64,000 nt of DNA from Mycobacterium sp. DL440 (GTDB lineage: Bacteria > Actinomycetota > Actinomycetes > Mycobacteriales > Mycobacteriaceae): contig NZ_CP050191.1 of the NCBI RefSeq assembly GCF_011745145.1, positions 521,891-585,890 of the forward strand. The letters run 5' to 3'. Shown in pieces: positions 37,978 to 48,000 of this stretch. The first letter of the stretch is position 1, and every line of letters starts with the position of its first letter. Under the pieces are notes generated by a model. That model worked only from the letters and a program-made list of their open reading frames with translations, did no database searches and had not been told where the DNA came from. A program made the position numbers and the translations under genes.

Positions 37978-38832
37978 GTGAGCTTGGCAACCACGTGGTC
38001 GCAGTCAATCGGCATCGATGTCCCCATTGTCAACGCGCCGATGGGCGGCGCGGCCGGAGGCCGGTTGGCCGCGGCGGTCTCTGCTGCCGGCGGACTGGGC
38101 ATGGTCGGGATGGGCAGTTCGGCCACTGCCGAGCAGTTGACGGCCGAACTGGCGCAGCTCGCCGGGCAGCGATTCGGAATTGGCTTGGTGCACTGGGTCG
38201 CTCAGGATCGGCCAGATCTGTTCGAGGTGGCCCTGGCCGCCCAGCCGGCGTTGCTGAGCGTGAGCTTCGGTGAGGACTGGGACTGGGACTGGGTGCATCG
38301 GGCGCATGATGCGGGCCTCACGGTGACGACCCAGGTGGCGACGGTCGATGCCGCCCGGCGTGCAGTCGACGCCGGTGTCGACGTGGTGGTGGCACGGGGC
38401 GCCGAAGGTGGCGGCCACGGTGAGCCGACGGTCGGGACGCTGCCGCTGTTGGCCGAGGTGCTCGACGCCGTCGACATACCGGTACTGGCTGCCGGCGGGA
38501 TCTCCTCACCGCGCGCGGTGGCTGCGGTGCTGGCGGCGGGAGCGGGTGCCGTCTGGGTCGGCACGGCATTCGCCGCGTGTGTCGAGGCGCTGACTCCGGC
38601 TCCGGCGCGTGATGCCTTGCTGGCCGCAGCGGGTGACGGCACCGAGCTCACCACCGAGTACGACGTCACGGCCGGCTATCGGTGGCCGGCGACGATTCCC
38701 GAGCGAGTGCTGCGTGGATCGCCCGTCAACGCCGGGCAGGGCGTAGGCGCCGTGCAGCGCGAGACTGGTGTTGCCGAAATCGTGCGATCGCTATCCGAAG
38801 GTGCCGAGCAGCTGCTGCGACGTTGGCATTGA
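37978..38832 (+). CDS. Nitronate monooxygenase/2-nitropropane dioxygenase-like FMN enzyme
   Basis: A 284-aa TIM-barrel flavoprotein: IDVPIVNAPMGGAAGGRLAAAVSAAGGLGMVGMG (FMN entry), VARGAEGGGHG (phosphate/catalytic His region), DIPVLAAGGISSPRAVAAVLAAGAGAVWVGTAFAA (FMN phosphate site). It is short for the class (usually 320-360 aa), with a trimmed C-terminus. Such enzymes oxidise nitronates (propionate 3-nitronate) or act as FMN reductases; substrate unproven. The GTG start shortly after a TAAAAT suggests a leaderless or near-leaderless message. It is divergent from the sugE riboswitch. Confidence 0.83.
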   Translation: MSLATTWSQSIGIDVPIVNAPMGGAAGGRLAAAVSAAGGLGMVGMGSSATAEQLTAELAQLAGQRFGIGLVHWVAQDRPDLFEVALAAQPALLSVSFGEDWDWDWVHRAHDAGLTVTTQVATVDAARRAVDAGVDVVVARGAEGGGHGEPTVGTLPLLAEVLDAVDIPVLAAGGISSPRAVAAVLAAGAGAVWVGTAFAACVEALTPAPARDALLAAAGDGTELTTEYDVTAGYRWPATIPERVLRGSPVNAGQGVGAVQRETGVAEIVRSLSEGAEQLLRRWH

Positions 38833-38835
38833 TGA

Positions 38836-38874
38836 GCCTGCCAAACCGCCGAGAGCGGCGGCGGATTGGCAGGC
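38836..38874 (+). terminator. Terminator of the nitronate monooxygenase gene
   Basis: gcctgccaaaccgccg pairs with cggcggattggcaggc (15 of 16) around a 7-nt loop, starting 4 bp after the stop. The following 170 bp to the next hairpin hold no convincing gene. Confidence 0.8.
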
Positions 38875-39053
38875 CCGGGGTGTATTTAACTTGAGTGGCA
38901 ATTATTTGTCAGACGAACTGGCGAATTTGCTGTTGGTTGCCGGTGGCCGTCTCACCGATCCGACAAGGTTGCCCATACCGGCGAGCAGACGCGCCGGTAC
39001 CCGAAAACCGCGCACTACGGGTACCTAAATGTCTTCTCGCGCTGGGAAAAAGA

Positions 39054-39088
39054 GGTGGGCCCGTCCTGGGAGAAGGGGAGGGCCCACC
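39054..39088 (-). terminator. Terminator downstream of the basic-tail secreted protein gene
   Basis: ggtgggccc and gggcccacc form a 9-bp stem around a 17-nt purine-rich loop, 30 bp past the minus-strand stop at 39118. A related hairpin sits in the same relative place beside the truncated copy near 46409-46443. Confidence 0.6.
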
Positions 39089-39117
39089 AGTTGAGGAGTG
39101 GCCAGTGGCCGGATTGG

Positions 39118-40494
39118 CTACTTGTCGCTGTTCTTGTCGGCGCGGTGCTTGCCGCCGGTGCTGTTGGTGGACTTGGTGCCTTGCTTGTCGGCCTTGGCTT
39201 CCTTCTTCGCTTCCTGGCGCTCGTGCTGGCGATCTGCCCTGGCTTGTTGGCGGGCTTGCCGCTTGGATTCCGCGGCTTCCTTCTTGGACACCTTGGCGGC
39301 CTTGGTGTTTGACGTGTCCGACGCATCGTCGTCGGTGCCCGCGTTGGTGCCGGCTGTGACGCCGTCTGTGGAAGGCTCACTGGCAGCCGGAGTCTCGGTC
39401 GCAGCGGGCTTCGGATCGACCGTCAGCGTCACGGTTTTCACCGCATTGAACGCCGACGCTGCAGCGCTCGTGAGGTTGTCGACGGTGTCGGTCACACTGC
39501 TCGTGAGCTGTTTCGTGGCGAGTTCAGCAGGCGCGGACGTTTGATCCGCGGTTGAGGGCAATGCCTTGGGTGTGGTGGTGCTGGCCTCGATGGCCGGCGT
39601 TTCCGTGGCCGGTAGCGCAACGGTAGCCCACGTGTCGGCCGCCAACGTGCCGGGCGCAGATTCCACGGCTGGGGGTACGACCGGGGAAGCCGGGGGCTTG
39701 AGCACCTCCGCGATGATCTTCGGGACGCCCACCACCAGAGCGCCGACAAGTCCGGTAAAAACCTCGGTGGTGTACGGCTTGAGCAGCTCGTCGAGGAGGG
39801 CGCCCGTCATCGCGGCGGGAATGTTGACCACCGCGTTCGCCGCGTCGACTGGGTCGCCGGCGTTCACCGCGTCGACAAGGCCTTGCACCTGACGCCCAAA
39901 CGCATGAAATGGAGACTGGGCCGCCACGATGGTGCTCAGCCCGATCATCGTGACTGCCCTTGGTATGGCCTGCACCACATCTGCGAAGTTCTGCGCCATC
40001 GCGCCTGGGATCTTCAGGGTGTCGAGCATCGGGAACATCGCCGTTGCTATGCCGGACACGGCGTAGACAAAATAGCTGATCGCGTCACCGATCTGGCCCG
40101 CTTGGAGCTGTTCGTACGCATAGTCCAGCAGCCACTGGTTGTTGGTCTGCCACATCGCGAGTCCAAGGCCCGTGTTCTGGAGTGCGGTGCCGTAGGCCTG
40201 GACGTAACCGGTGAGGTTGGCGAGGACCTGATTCAAGACGGGCGCGCCGTTATCGACGATCTGCCCGCCCAGCGTGCCCGCGTTTTGGGCGGCGCCCGTG
40301 AGGACCTCGATCAACGCAGTGATGGGGTCGCTGACGGGGTTGGTGACGCCGGTGAGGTCCACCGCCGCAGACGAGGCGTGAACTTGGATGTCGGGCAGCG
40401 ACGGCGTGACTGGGCTGATCGGACTGACCGCGATGACGCTGGCGCCGGCCAGCGCTATGCCGGCGGTGACGTAGGGGCGAAGTGTGAGTTCCAA
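39118..40494 (-). CDS. Mycobacterial secreted/cell-surface protein with Lys/Arg-rich C-terminal tail
   Basis: A 458-aa protein with an N-terminal hydrophobic export segment (ELTLRPYVTAGIALAGASVIAVSPI) and a helical body of about 250 residues (ITALIEVLTGAAQNAGTL, QTNNQWLLDYAYEQLQAGQ, FADVVQAIPRAVTMIGLSTI). An Ala/Thr/Pro-rich spacer leads to a strongly basic tail (SKKEAAESKRQARQQARADR...KHRADKNSDK). The MELTLRPYVTAGIALAGAS start occurs in many mycobacterial proteins often loosely labelled PE-PGRS-like; no PE or PPE motif is present. Function unknown. A broken relative of its tail lies at 46473-46565. Confidence 0.75.
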   Translation of the reverse strand: MELTLRPYVTAGIALAGASVIAVSPISPVTPSLPDIQVHASSAAVDLTGVTNPVSDPITALIEVLTGAAQNAGTLGGQIVDNGAPVLNQVLANLTGYVQAYGTALQNTGLGLAMWQTNNQWLLDYAYEQLQAGQIGDAISYFVYAVSGIATAMFPMLDTLKIPGAMAQNFADVVQAIPRAVTMIGLSTIVAAQSPFHAFGRQVQGLVDAVNAGDPVDAANAVVNIPAAMTGALLDELLKPYTTEVFTGLVGALVVGVPKIIAEVLKPPASPVVPPAVESAPGTLAADTWATVALPATETPAIEASTTTPKALPSTADQTSAPAELATKQLTSSVTDTVDNLTSAAASAFNAVKTVTLTVDPKPAATETPAASEPSTDGVTAGTNAGTDDDASDTSNTKAAKVSKKEAAESKRQARQQARADRQHERQEAKKEAKADKQGTKSTNSTGGKHRADKNSDK

Positions 40495-40845
40495 CGGGAT
40501 TCCTTTTTCTGACGGGGACAGGTGGCCCTGACCGGCGCTGAATTTAGCAAGAAGGTATCCGGTTTTCGATCACTATTGGGAATAGTTTGAAAACGTTCAA
40601 AAAATATTCCGAAACATTCGAATAATGTTCGCAGTTACTGGGGCCGCCACTCCGTCGTGGCGATATATAAGCAGTTCACAAGCCTAGTCGGAGATGTGCA
40701 ACGGTCAGATCTGATCCGGCGTTGGCCAAGTGTAATGCTGATGAATCGGCGTACTGGAACACGTTCATTTCCGGATCTGGAACCCGCTGACCCTCGGGTT
40801 ACCTGAAGGCAGATGATGCCGGCGACTATGCCGGGGAATATCTCA
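40495..40845. other. AT-rich 351-bp intergenic region
   Basis: It lies upstream of the secreted-protein gene and downstream of the glycosyltransferase gene, both on the minus strand. Bases 40540-40680 are much richer in A+T than the surroundings, with runs such as ttgaaaacgttcaaaaaatattcc and repeated gttcnaa/attcgaa words. This looks like a promoter or regulator-binding region for the secreted protein. No ORF, tRNA or clear terminator was seen. Confidence 0.5.
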
Positions 40846-42102
40846 TCAGCCGATGTTGAGCACTCGATCGATGGCTGTGACCACGCGCCCGGCGCCGTCG
40901 TCGGACCTCACACGTCTGGCCAACTCTGCTGCGTTGTCGCGGAAGCGGATATTTGACAACACTTCTCGGATTGATGCGCTGAGATTCTCGGCGCCGAGCC
41001 GGCGCTGTGGAATCGGCGGCGGCCCCACTCCGAGGTCGAACAGCCTTCGCGCCCAGAAGGGTTGGTCGCCGTAGGCGCCAGGGGTCGCGATCGCCGGCAC
41101 ACCGGCACGTAGTCCCGCCGCGGCAGTGCCTGCGCCGCAGTGGTGGACAACGGCTGCCGCCCGCGCGAACAACCAGTCGTGAGGCACCTCGCCGACCGCG
41201 ATCACGTCGTCTCCGCAGACGTCGAGGCCCGCCCAACCGGCCTGGATCACCGCGCGGGCGCAGGCCGACCGAGCTGATTGTGTGACAAGTGCGGACAGCT
41301 GTTGAGCCTCGGTGGTGCTGTTGACGGTGCTGCCGAAGCCGATGACGACCGGTGGCGGGCCGGCGTCGAGGAACTCCACCAGCTCGGTGGGCGGTTGCCA
41401 TCCGGTCGGATGTGCCGGCCACCAGTAGCCGACGACTTCGACACCCGGCCGCCAGTCCGCCGGCCGGGGCAGTACCGCGGGCGAATAGCCATACAGGATC
41501 GGCCAACGAGCGTCGGTGCGTCGGCGTCGCAGCACTCGGGCCGGAGTGGTCGGGAGACCGAGTTGCGCGCGAAAGTGGTTGACGGCCCTGCCATACAGCC
41601 CGTCGATCATCGCATCACCGATCCGGGCCGCCGTCCTGTTCCCGAACCGCCCGGCAGTCCACGCTCCCAGCACCGCCGGTGGATAGTCGGCGGTTGCCGA
41701 GAAGGGTTGGAGCCGGACGCCGATGGCGGGAATGGCGAGCGCGTCGGCAAGCGGATGGCCGGCCAACTCCGCGAACGGTGACAGCAGTAGCGCATCGAGC
41801 GGTTCGTCACGAACGGCTGCCAACACGCGATCGCCCAGCACCCGCATGCCGCGTGGTGAGAGGAATGCCGCCATGGCCTTGGCGGCTTGGCGCGCTGATA
41901 CGTCCGAGAGATCGGCTGAGGTGTCGTCGAGATCGTCGGCGAGTCCGCGAAACTCCAGCCCGCATCCGGAGACGAGCTTGGCGAATGCCTGATAGGCCAC
42001 CACGATCACGCGATGCCCGGCCTGCTGCAACCGCACACCGACCCCGGTCAGAGGTGCCACATCTCCGTGACTGCCGATGGCGATGATCGCGATGGTTGCC
42101 AT
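40846..42102 (-). CDS. GT1-family glycosyltransferase (second copy in TetR-GT-AtpE-GT operon)
   Basis: A 418-aa GT-B enzyme of the UDP-glycosyltransferase/MGT family. The acceptor domain starts TIAIIAIGSHGDVAPLTGVGVRLQQAGHRV with the catalytic-type His. The donor domain has VIGFGSTVNS and the signature VPHDWLFARAAAVVHHCGAGTAAAGLRAGVPAIATP...GDQPFWARRL. Relatives glycosylate glycopeptidolipids, sterols or macrolides. Its ATG directly follows the stop of the AtpE-like gene (TAGATG), so it is translated from the same operon. It is a clear paralogue of the GT at 42341-43612. Substrate unknown. Confidence 0.88.
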   Translation of the reverse strand: MATIAIIAIGSHGDVAPLTGVGVRLQQAGHRVIVVAYQAFAKLVSGCGLEFRGLADDLDDTSADLSDVSARQAAKAMAAFLSPRGMRVLGDRVLAAVRDEPLDALLLSPFAELAGHPLADALAIPAIGVRLQPFSATADYPPAVLGAWTAGRFGNRTAARIGDAMIDGLYGRAVNHFRAQLGLPTTPARVLRRRRTDARWPILYGYSPAVLPRPADWRPGVEVVGYWWPAHPTGWQPPTELVEFLDAGPPPVVIGFGSTVNSTTEAQQLSALVTQSARSACARAVIQAGWAGLDVCGDDVIAVGEVPHDWLFARAAAVVHHCGAGTAAAGLRAGVPAIATPGAYGDQPFWARRLFDLGVGPPPIPQRRLGAENLSASIREVLSNIRFRDNAAELARRVRSDDGAGRVVTAIDRVLNIG

Positions 42103-43608
<1,506 letters not shown>

Positions 43609-43612
<4 letters not shown>

Positions 43613-44238
43613 CGCGTGGTGGCCTTCTCGAAGACCTCGACCAGCACCTCGCCGTGACCGATCACGTCGTAGCCGGGGTCGCGGGCGTACTCCTGCGCGG
43701 CGCTGTCGAGGGCACCGCGCAGGATGTTCTTCATGAACAGCGGTGACAGATCGCGGAACTCACCGTTGCTCACGCCTTCGGTGAAGATGGTCAGCGGGTC
43801 GAGGGCGGCCATTTCTCCGGTTGGCGGATGCTCTTGCACGGCCTTGGCCGCGGCTTGGTCAACCCGCAGCCCGTCCGCGTCTCGGTAACCGGAGATGAGC
43901 TCGAGCATTGCCACCGCCGCGGATCGGTTGCCGGCGACGAACGCGACATTGGCCCGGATATAGGCCGACAGCTTGGCCGCTGCGGTGGTTTCGGCGTTGA
44001 CGGCGGGCACGATCACCGCGACACCGCGGGTGAAGATCTCGGTGAAGACCGCCTCGACCACTTCGGACTTGCTGTTGAAGTGGTACAGCACTGCGCTTTT
44101 CGCGATACCGATGTGTTCGGCGATGCGGGCCAGCGACGCCTGTGGATAGCCCTGTTCGGCGATCACCTCCAGGGCGCCGTCGACAATCTGCCGACGGCGG
44201 GCCTGCTCGGTGAACGTCCTCGTACCTTCTGACCGCAT
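43609..44238 (-). CDS. TetR-family repressor of the GT-AtpE-GT operon
   Basis: A 209-aa TetR protein: DNA-binding region RRRQIVDGALEVIAEQGYPQASLARIAEHIGIAKSAVLYHFNSKSEVV, then a helical ligand domain (AAKLSAYIRANVAFVAGNRSAAVAMLELISGYRDA). It is the first gene of the four-gene operon, and a 12-bp perfect palindrome lies 12 bp upstream of its start, so it should repress its own operon until a small molecule binds. This makes the downstream GT and AtpE-like genes inducible (inference). Confidence 0.9.
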
Positions 44239-44250
44239 GGTCTGAGATTA

Positions 44251-44262
44251 GACCGATCGGTC
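44251..44262. promoter_or_regulatory. TetR operator palindrome
   Basis: gaccgatcggtc is a perfect 12-bp palindrome of the type bound by many actinobacterial TetR proteins. Flanking tctga (44241-44245) and tcaga (44261-44265) give further partial symmetry. It lies 12 bp before the TetR start, in the position of the core promoter. Confidence 0.7.
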
Positions 44263-44342
44263 AGATGTCGGCAAGGGGTAGCCGCGGACCGAGCATCAGC
44301 GCGTGAATATTGGCTGGTTGGAGGCGTACCGGAAGGTGTAGA

Positions 44343-45557
44343 TCAGCGGACGGGACGGCGATTCAGCGAACGCGCACCCATGATCAGCAGGAACACGATC
44401 ACGGCACCGACGATGGCCACGCCGACCCGCACCGGCAGTGAATCCGCCGACGGCAGAACCGAAGCCGCCTGGGCTGCGGTCGGTTCGTCAGCCTTGGGCT
44501 TCAGGGACGGATCGGGGTCGACGAGGGTGCCGACTTTGGTGCCCGGGGGAGTGGCGAAGCCGTAGTCCAGCAGATGCGCCGCCTGTTCCCACGGCGCGAT
44601 CGGCACCCGGGTGCCCTTCATCAGGATGGCGACCAGGCGCCGGCCGTCACGATTGGCGGCGCCGACGAAGGTCTGACCCGCGTCATCGGTGTATCCGGTC
44701 TTGCCGCCCATCGCGCCTGGGTAGTTGTAGAGCAGCTTGTTGTCGTTCTCCACCGGGTAGGACGGATTGCCGTCGCGGCCGGGGAAATCGTAGTTCTGGG
44801 TGGCGACGATGTTGGCGAATGCCGGGTTCTGCCAGGCGTAGCGGTAGAACAATCCGATGTCGTAGGCGGAGGTGCTCATGCCCGGACCGTCCAGGCCCGA
44901 CGGGGTGGCCGCCCGGGTGTCGCGGCCGCCGAGCTTGCCGGCCAGGATGTTCAGCTTCTGCAGCGCGGGGTCCATGCCGCCCAACTGAACCGCCAGCGCA
45001 TGCGCGGCGTCGTTGCCGGAGTGCATCAGCAGGCCGTGCAACAGGTCGTTGATCGTGTACTGGCCGCCGGGGCCGACCCCGACGCGGGTGCCCTCGGAGT
45101 TGGCGTCGTCCTGGGTGCCGGCGACCAACTTGTTGAGGTTGAGTTCGTTGAGTGCGGCGGTGGCCACCAGCACCTTGATGATGCTGGCCGGACGGTGCCG
45201 GCCGTGCGGATCCCGGGCCGCGATGATGTCGCCGGAGTCCAGATCGGCGACGACCCAGGATTCGGCGGAGACGTCATTGGGCAGTGGCGGGGTACCGGGG
45301 GCCGTGATCACGCCGCATCCGGACAGCGCCTCACCGCCAATCGTCTTAGCGGGCACAGGCAGTGGGCCCGGGGCGACCTCGCCCGGTTTGGGTGCTTCTG
45401 AAGCGTCCACCGCCGGGGGAGTGGTCACCTTGTACGGGCATTCCGGAGCCGGGTCGGCGCTGGCCACACCGGCAGTCATCAGCGCCGGTGCCGTCAGCAT
45501 CGCCAGTGCCGCAAGCGCGGACGCTGCGCGCTGGGTTGTCCTCCGCAAGGTCGCCAC
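44343..45557 (-). CDS. dacB1: D-alanyl-D-alanine carboxypeptidase (DacB1-like, class C-type low-mass PBP)
   Basis: A 404-aa penicillin-binding carboxypeptidase trimming peptidoglycan stem peptides outside the membrane. A signal peptide ([20 protein letters not shown]...AGVASADPA), then SxxK in PASIIKVLV near residue 122, the SxN motif [10 protein letters not shown] near 179, and KTG in [14 protein letters not shown] near 286. A C-terminal membrane anchor [17 protein letters not shown] with a basic tail follows. GTG at 45557 is chosen because it directly opens the signal peptide and TAATCT lies 8 bp upstream as a leaderless promoter; a GTG at 45602 is the alternative. Counterpart of Rv3330. 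Confidence 0.92.
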   Translation of the reverse strand: MATLRRTTQRAASALAALAMLTAPALMTAGVASADPAPECPYKVTTPPAVDASEAPKPGEVAPGPLPVPAKTIGGEALSGCGVITAPGTPPLPNDVSAESWVVADLDSGDIIAARDPHGRHRPASIIKVLVATAALNELNLNKLVAGTQDDANSEGTRVGVGPGGQYTINDLLHGLLMHSGNDAAHALAVQLGGMDPALQKLNILAGKLGGRDTRAATPSGLDGPGMSTSAYDIGLFYRYAWQNPAFANIVATQNYDFPGRDGNPSYPVENDNKLLYNYPGAMGGKTGYTDDAGQTFVGAANRDGRRLVAILMKGTRVPIAPWEQAAHLLDYGFATPPGTKVGTLVDPDPSLKPKADEPTAAQAASVLPSADSLPVRVGVAIVGAVIVFLLIMGARSLNRRPVR

Positions 45558-45652
45558 GTTTCCGAAGATTAGGTGAAATGGTGCCGATTTCCGGTTTGCC
45601 ACGCTGTGACCGGTGTGACTGGAGTTAAAACTGGGTTGTGAGCGGCGGAGGG

Positions 45653-46069
45653 CTACCGGTCGGCGCTGACGACGCGCCGCGCAGTCACATCGGGAAGGTA
45701 GCGGGCCGCGAGTTCGAAGTCGGCGTCATCATGCAGAACCACCAGACCCTTGGCGGCTGCAGTGCCGCAGATGAGGAGATCGACGATCGACAGGGCTCGC
45801 ACCGCGCCTGCACTCGCGAGTCGGTGCTGCGCCGATTCGATCCAGCGCCACACGGATTTCGGCACTGGTACATCGGGATACACGTCACGAAACGTCTGGT
45901 TCATCTGATCGAACTCGTCCGCGTTGCGCGCAGATCGCCGGAACTCGGCTCGTTGTGGTTCGCACGATCCGATGGCGCCCCTGCGAAGCGAGGACTCCCA
46001 GGCTCCGGTGAGTTCTGGTTGTCGTTGGAACCGCCATACGGCGGACGAATCCACCAGGAAGTGGATCAA
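45653..46069 (-). CDS. vapC: VapC toxin, PIN-domain ribonuclease
   Basis: A 138-aa PIN domain RNase. Acidic residues are in place: Asp in [12 protein letters not shown], Glu in [13 protein letters not shown], Asp in [13 protein letters not shown] and Asp in [11 protein letters not shown]. These bind Mg2+ and cut tRNA or rRNA in known VapC proteins; the target here is unknown. I take the TTG at 46069, which overlaps the vapB stop (TTGA), the usual coupling in such pairs; a GTG at 46054 would shorten it by five residues and remove none of the motif. Confidence 0.88.
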   Translation of the reverse strand: MIHFLVDSSAVWRFQRQPELTGAWESSLRRGAIGSCEPQRAEFRRSARNADEFDQMNQTFRDVYPDVPVPKSVWRWIESAQHRLASAGAVRALSIVDLLICGTAAAKGLVVLHDDADFELAARYLPDVTARRVVSADR

Positions 46070-46287
46070 GGCCCGACGGCCCTCTCGTCGGCACGTGCGG
46101 CGAGCCAGCCCTCGTAGTCCCAGTCCTTTGCCTGTTCCCGCGACCGGGCCAGTGCCTCGATGCGTCGGAAGTGCTCGACGTAATCGCGCATCGCGAGGTT
46201 CACGGCTTCCTTCTTGGTGTGCACTCCGGCGATCCGCATGACCTCGGCCAACGCTTCGTCGTCGAGGTCGATCTGTGTCACCGACAC
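46066..46287 (-). CDS. vapB: VapB antitoxin
   Basis: A 73-aa antitoxin. The N-terminal ribbon-helix-helix MSVTQIDLDDEALAEVMRIAGVHTKKEAVNLAMRDYVEHF binds the operator as a dimer, and the C-terminal RIEALARSREQAKDWDYEGWLAARADERA wraps the toxin. GTG at 46287 follows AGGAGG. A 16-7-16 inverted repeat starts 12 bp upstream and gives conditional autorepression with VapC, as is known for the family. Confidence 0.9.
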   Translation of the reverse strand: MSVTQIDLDDEALAEVMRIAGVHTKKEAVNLAMRDYVEHFRRIEALARSREQAKDWDYEGWLAARADERAVGP

Positions 46288-46298
46288 GGTAGCCTCCT

Positions 46299-46337
46299 AT
46301 GTTGGCAATGTATGTGGTTTCCATACATTGCCAACAT
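46299..46337. promoter_or_regulatory. VapBC operator, 16-7-16 inverted repeat
   Basis: atgttggcaatgtatg and catacattgccaacat pair perfectly over 16 bp with a 7-bp spacer. The repeat lies between the vapB ribosome site and its promoter and suits two RHH dimers, one per arm. It is unusually long and symmetric for an operator. Confidence 0.8.
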
Positions 46338-46408
46338 TCTACTGGTTCCGCTGACATGGTCTGTTGGTTCAATACCGGCCGCCGCGGTTCCACCTGTGTG
46401 CAGCTGGC

Positions 46409-46443
46409 GATGGGGACCCTCCTGAGAAAAGGGGGTCCCCATC
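46409..46443. terminator. Hairpin next to gene remnants
   Basis: gatggggaccc and gggtccccatc form an 11-bp stem around a 13-nt loop. It lies 30 bp downstream of the stop of the truncated minus-strand tail at 46473, the same layout as the hairpin after the intact paralogue (39054-39088). Confidence 0.65.
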
Positions 46444-46472
46444 AGTGTGCGGCGGCTGCCGCGAGGGTGTGG

Positions 46473-46565
46473 TTACTTGTCGCTGCCCGTCTTGGCGCGG
46501 TGTTTGCCGCCAGTGTTCTTCTCGGTTTTGGCTTCCTTCTTCGCCTGTGCTCGCGCCAAGCCGAG
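46473..46565 (-). pseudogene. 3' remnant of a basic-tail secreted protein gene
   Basis: Reading leftward from about 46550, the minus strand encodes QAKKEAKTEKNTGGKHRAK and TGSDK before a TAA (46473-46475). This matches the last residues of the intact protein at 39118-40494 (EAKKEAKADK...STGGKHRADKNSDK). Similarity stops at about 46550 and the upstream body of the gene is missing. With the conserved trailing hairpin it marks a deleted paralogue. No start or signal peptide remains. Confidence 0.75.
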
Positions 46566-46567
46566 TG

Positions 46568-46834
46568 ACTTGGCAAGTCGGCCGATTGGAGGATCGCGGT
46601 TTGGCTCGCAGGGTCCGCAGCCGCGAAGACCGACGAATCGTCGTGGTTGGGATCACCCGAAAAGGCCAGGCGGATCTGGGGCCCGCGCTGCGAACGTACG
46701 CCGCGATCGTTCGGTGCCACTACCTCGCACCCCTGACCCGCGAACAGATGACCGCGTTGGGGGACTGCGCCCGGCGGGTCAGCGATGCCCTGAAAGTCCG
46801 GGAAGAACTAAGGGATCTGTTTCCAGATGTGTAG
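46568..46834 (+). pseudogene. 3' remnant of a MarR-family regulator gene
   Basis: An open frame encodes QVGRLEDRGLARRVRSREDR and continues RIVVVGITRKGQADL..., ending DALKVREELRDLFPDV at TAG 46832-46834. This is the end of a MarR recognition helix, the wing with the DRR motif and the C-terminal dimer helices. The N-terminal dimer helix and first half of the winged helix are absent, and upstream the frame reads into the antisense of the adjacent remnant. It is therefore a truncated gene. It abuts the secreted-protein remnant within about 20 bp, marking a deletion junction. The remaining 84 bp to 46918 hold nothing recognisable. Confidence 0.75.
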
Positions 46835-46918
46835 TGGACCCCGAAGCAAGGGTGGGCTGAGACTTCCCGCAGGGGTCGCCGATCGTGCCCCGCTCGCCGA
46901 GATCATTGTGCCAGGACG

Positions 46919-47917
46919 CTAACCCAGGCCGCGAAGCTCGGCATACGCCAGCGCAGGGAAAGCGATAGTCGACATCCAGAGCCTGCCCCCTGATTCGACG
47001 ACCCCGGTGACGGTGCCGAAATCCGGCCGTGTGGTGCGCAGCCCGGTGAGCACCTCGCCGGAGTCGGCATCGAAAGCCAGTACCCACACCTGCGGCCGGA
47101 TCTTGGGTTGGAGCCGTTCAGGCAAGCGCCACAGGAGCTTCCGGATCACCGGCGCCCGCGGCGCAAGCCACTCGGCAGCGGCGTTAGGCGGAGACACCAT
47201 CGCCACCCAGATCCGGCCGTCGGTACCGGTGGAGATGTTGTCCGGATACCCGGGCAGGTGCACCGCCAGCGGCGTCACCGACCCGGCTTGCGGCCCGCTC
47301 AGCCAATACTTCGACAATCGCCGCCCCTGGGTTTCGGCGAACACCAGCGCTGATTCGTCGGCGGTGGTGGTCAAACCGTTGGCGAAATACAGCCCGTCCA
47401 ACACTGTGGTGACGGCGCCGTCGGTGCCCAGCCGGAACAAGCCGCCGCGTCCACGAGCTTCCATGATCGCTCCAGGGAAATGCTCGATATGGAACTGGCT
47501 GGTCGACTCGGTGAAATAGATTGTGCCGTCTGCAGTCTCGGTCACATTCGAGCAGAATCTCAGCGGCCGGCCACCCACTGACGCCACGAGCGTCGACAAC
47601 ACTCCGGTGGCAGGGTCCAACGCCAGCAGCCCGCGGTGGCTGTCGCAGATCAGCACCCGCCCGTCGCGGGCGACGTGCAGACCGAGTGGACGTCCACCGG
47701 TGTCAGCCACCACCGCTGCCGCTCCGTCGGGGGTCAACCGCACGATGCGCCCATCGACAACGCCGGCCCACAGTTGCCCGGACGCGTCGACCACGACGTC
47801 CTCAGGCCCTTCCCCGGGCATCGGCACGACGGTCAACTCGGCCGGCCCGAAATCCGGCAGATCATCGACGGGCGGTGGCGTCCAGCGGACGGGATCGATC
47901 GGCGGTTTACGAGGCAC
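46919..47917 (-). CDS. SMP-30/strictosidine synthase-like beta-propeller protein
   Basis: A 332-aa six-bladed propeller: GEGPEDVVVDASGQLWAGVVDGRIVRL, GGRPLGLHVARDGRVLICDSHRGLLAL, NVTETADGTIYFTESTSQFHIE (metal Asn/Glu region), YFANGLTTTADESALVFAETQGRRLSKYWL and YPDNISTGTDGRIWVAMVSP. These are hallmarks of SMP-30/gluconolactonase/strictosidine-synthase-like proteins with a Ca2+/Zn2+ site, acting on lactones or related esters. The substrate is unknown. GTG at 47917 is chosen because the longer ATG at 47944 lies inside the upstream terminator hairpin. Confidence 0.83.
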   Translation of the reverse strand: MPRKPPIDPVRWTPPPVDDLPDFGPAELTVVPMPGEGPEDVVVDASGQLWAGVVDGRIVRLTPDGAAAVVADTGGRPLGLHVARDGRVLICDSHRGLLALDPATGVLSTLVASVGGRPLRFCSNVTETADGTIYFTESTSQFHIEHFPGAIMEARGRGGLFRLGTDGAVTTVLDGLYFANGLTTTADESALVFAETQGRRLSKYWLSGPQAGSVTPLAVHLPGYPDNISTGTDGRIWVAMVSPPNAAAEWLAPRAPVIRKLLWRLPERLQPKIRPQVWVLAFDADSGEVLTGLRTTRPDFGTVTGVVESGGRLWMSTIAFPALAYAELRGLG

Positions 47918-47930
47918 GCTGCCAGTCTGC

Positions 47931-47993
47931 CGCCGAAACGGCATTCCGGCAGGGGGTTACTCGCACTTGTTCTGCCGGAATGCCGTTTCGGCG
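47931..47993 (-). terminator. Large hairpin after the aminotransferase gene
   Basis: A perfect 21-bp stem (arms 47931-47951 and 47973-47993, core ccgaaacggcattccggca) closes on a 21-nt loop. It lies 8 bp past the aminotransferase stop and just before the SMP-30 start, both on the minus strand. There is no T-tract. Confidence 0.7.
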
Positions 47994-48000
47994 CAAGGGG

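Noticed and set aside
38892..39028. Small ORF reading (M)SGNYLSDELANLLLVAGG...
   Set aside because: No ribosome site, a TTG start, no family recognised, and it lies between two terminators. It could be a gene fragment, but the evidence is too weak.
39118..40494. PE-PGRS family assignment
   Set aside because: There is no PE domain and no GGAGG/PGRS repeat; the MELTLRPYVTAGIALAG start defines a different secreted group.
46299..46337. Possible CRISPR or IS inverted repeat
   Set aside because: Only one inverted pair with a 7-bp spacer beside vapB; no repeat array or transposase. An operator explains it better.
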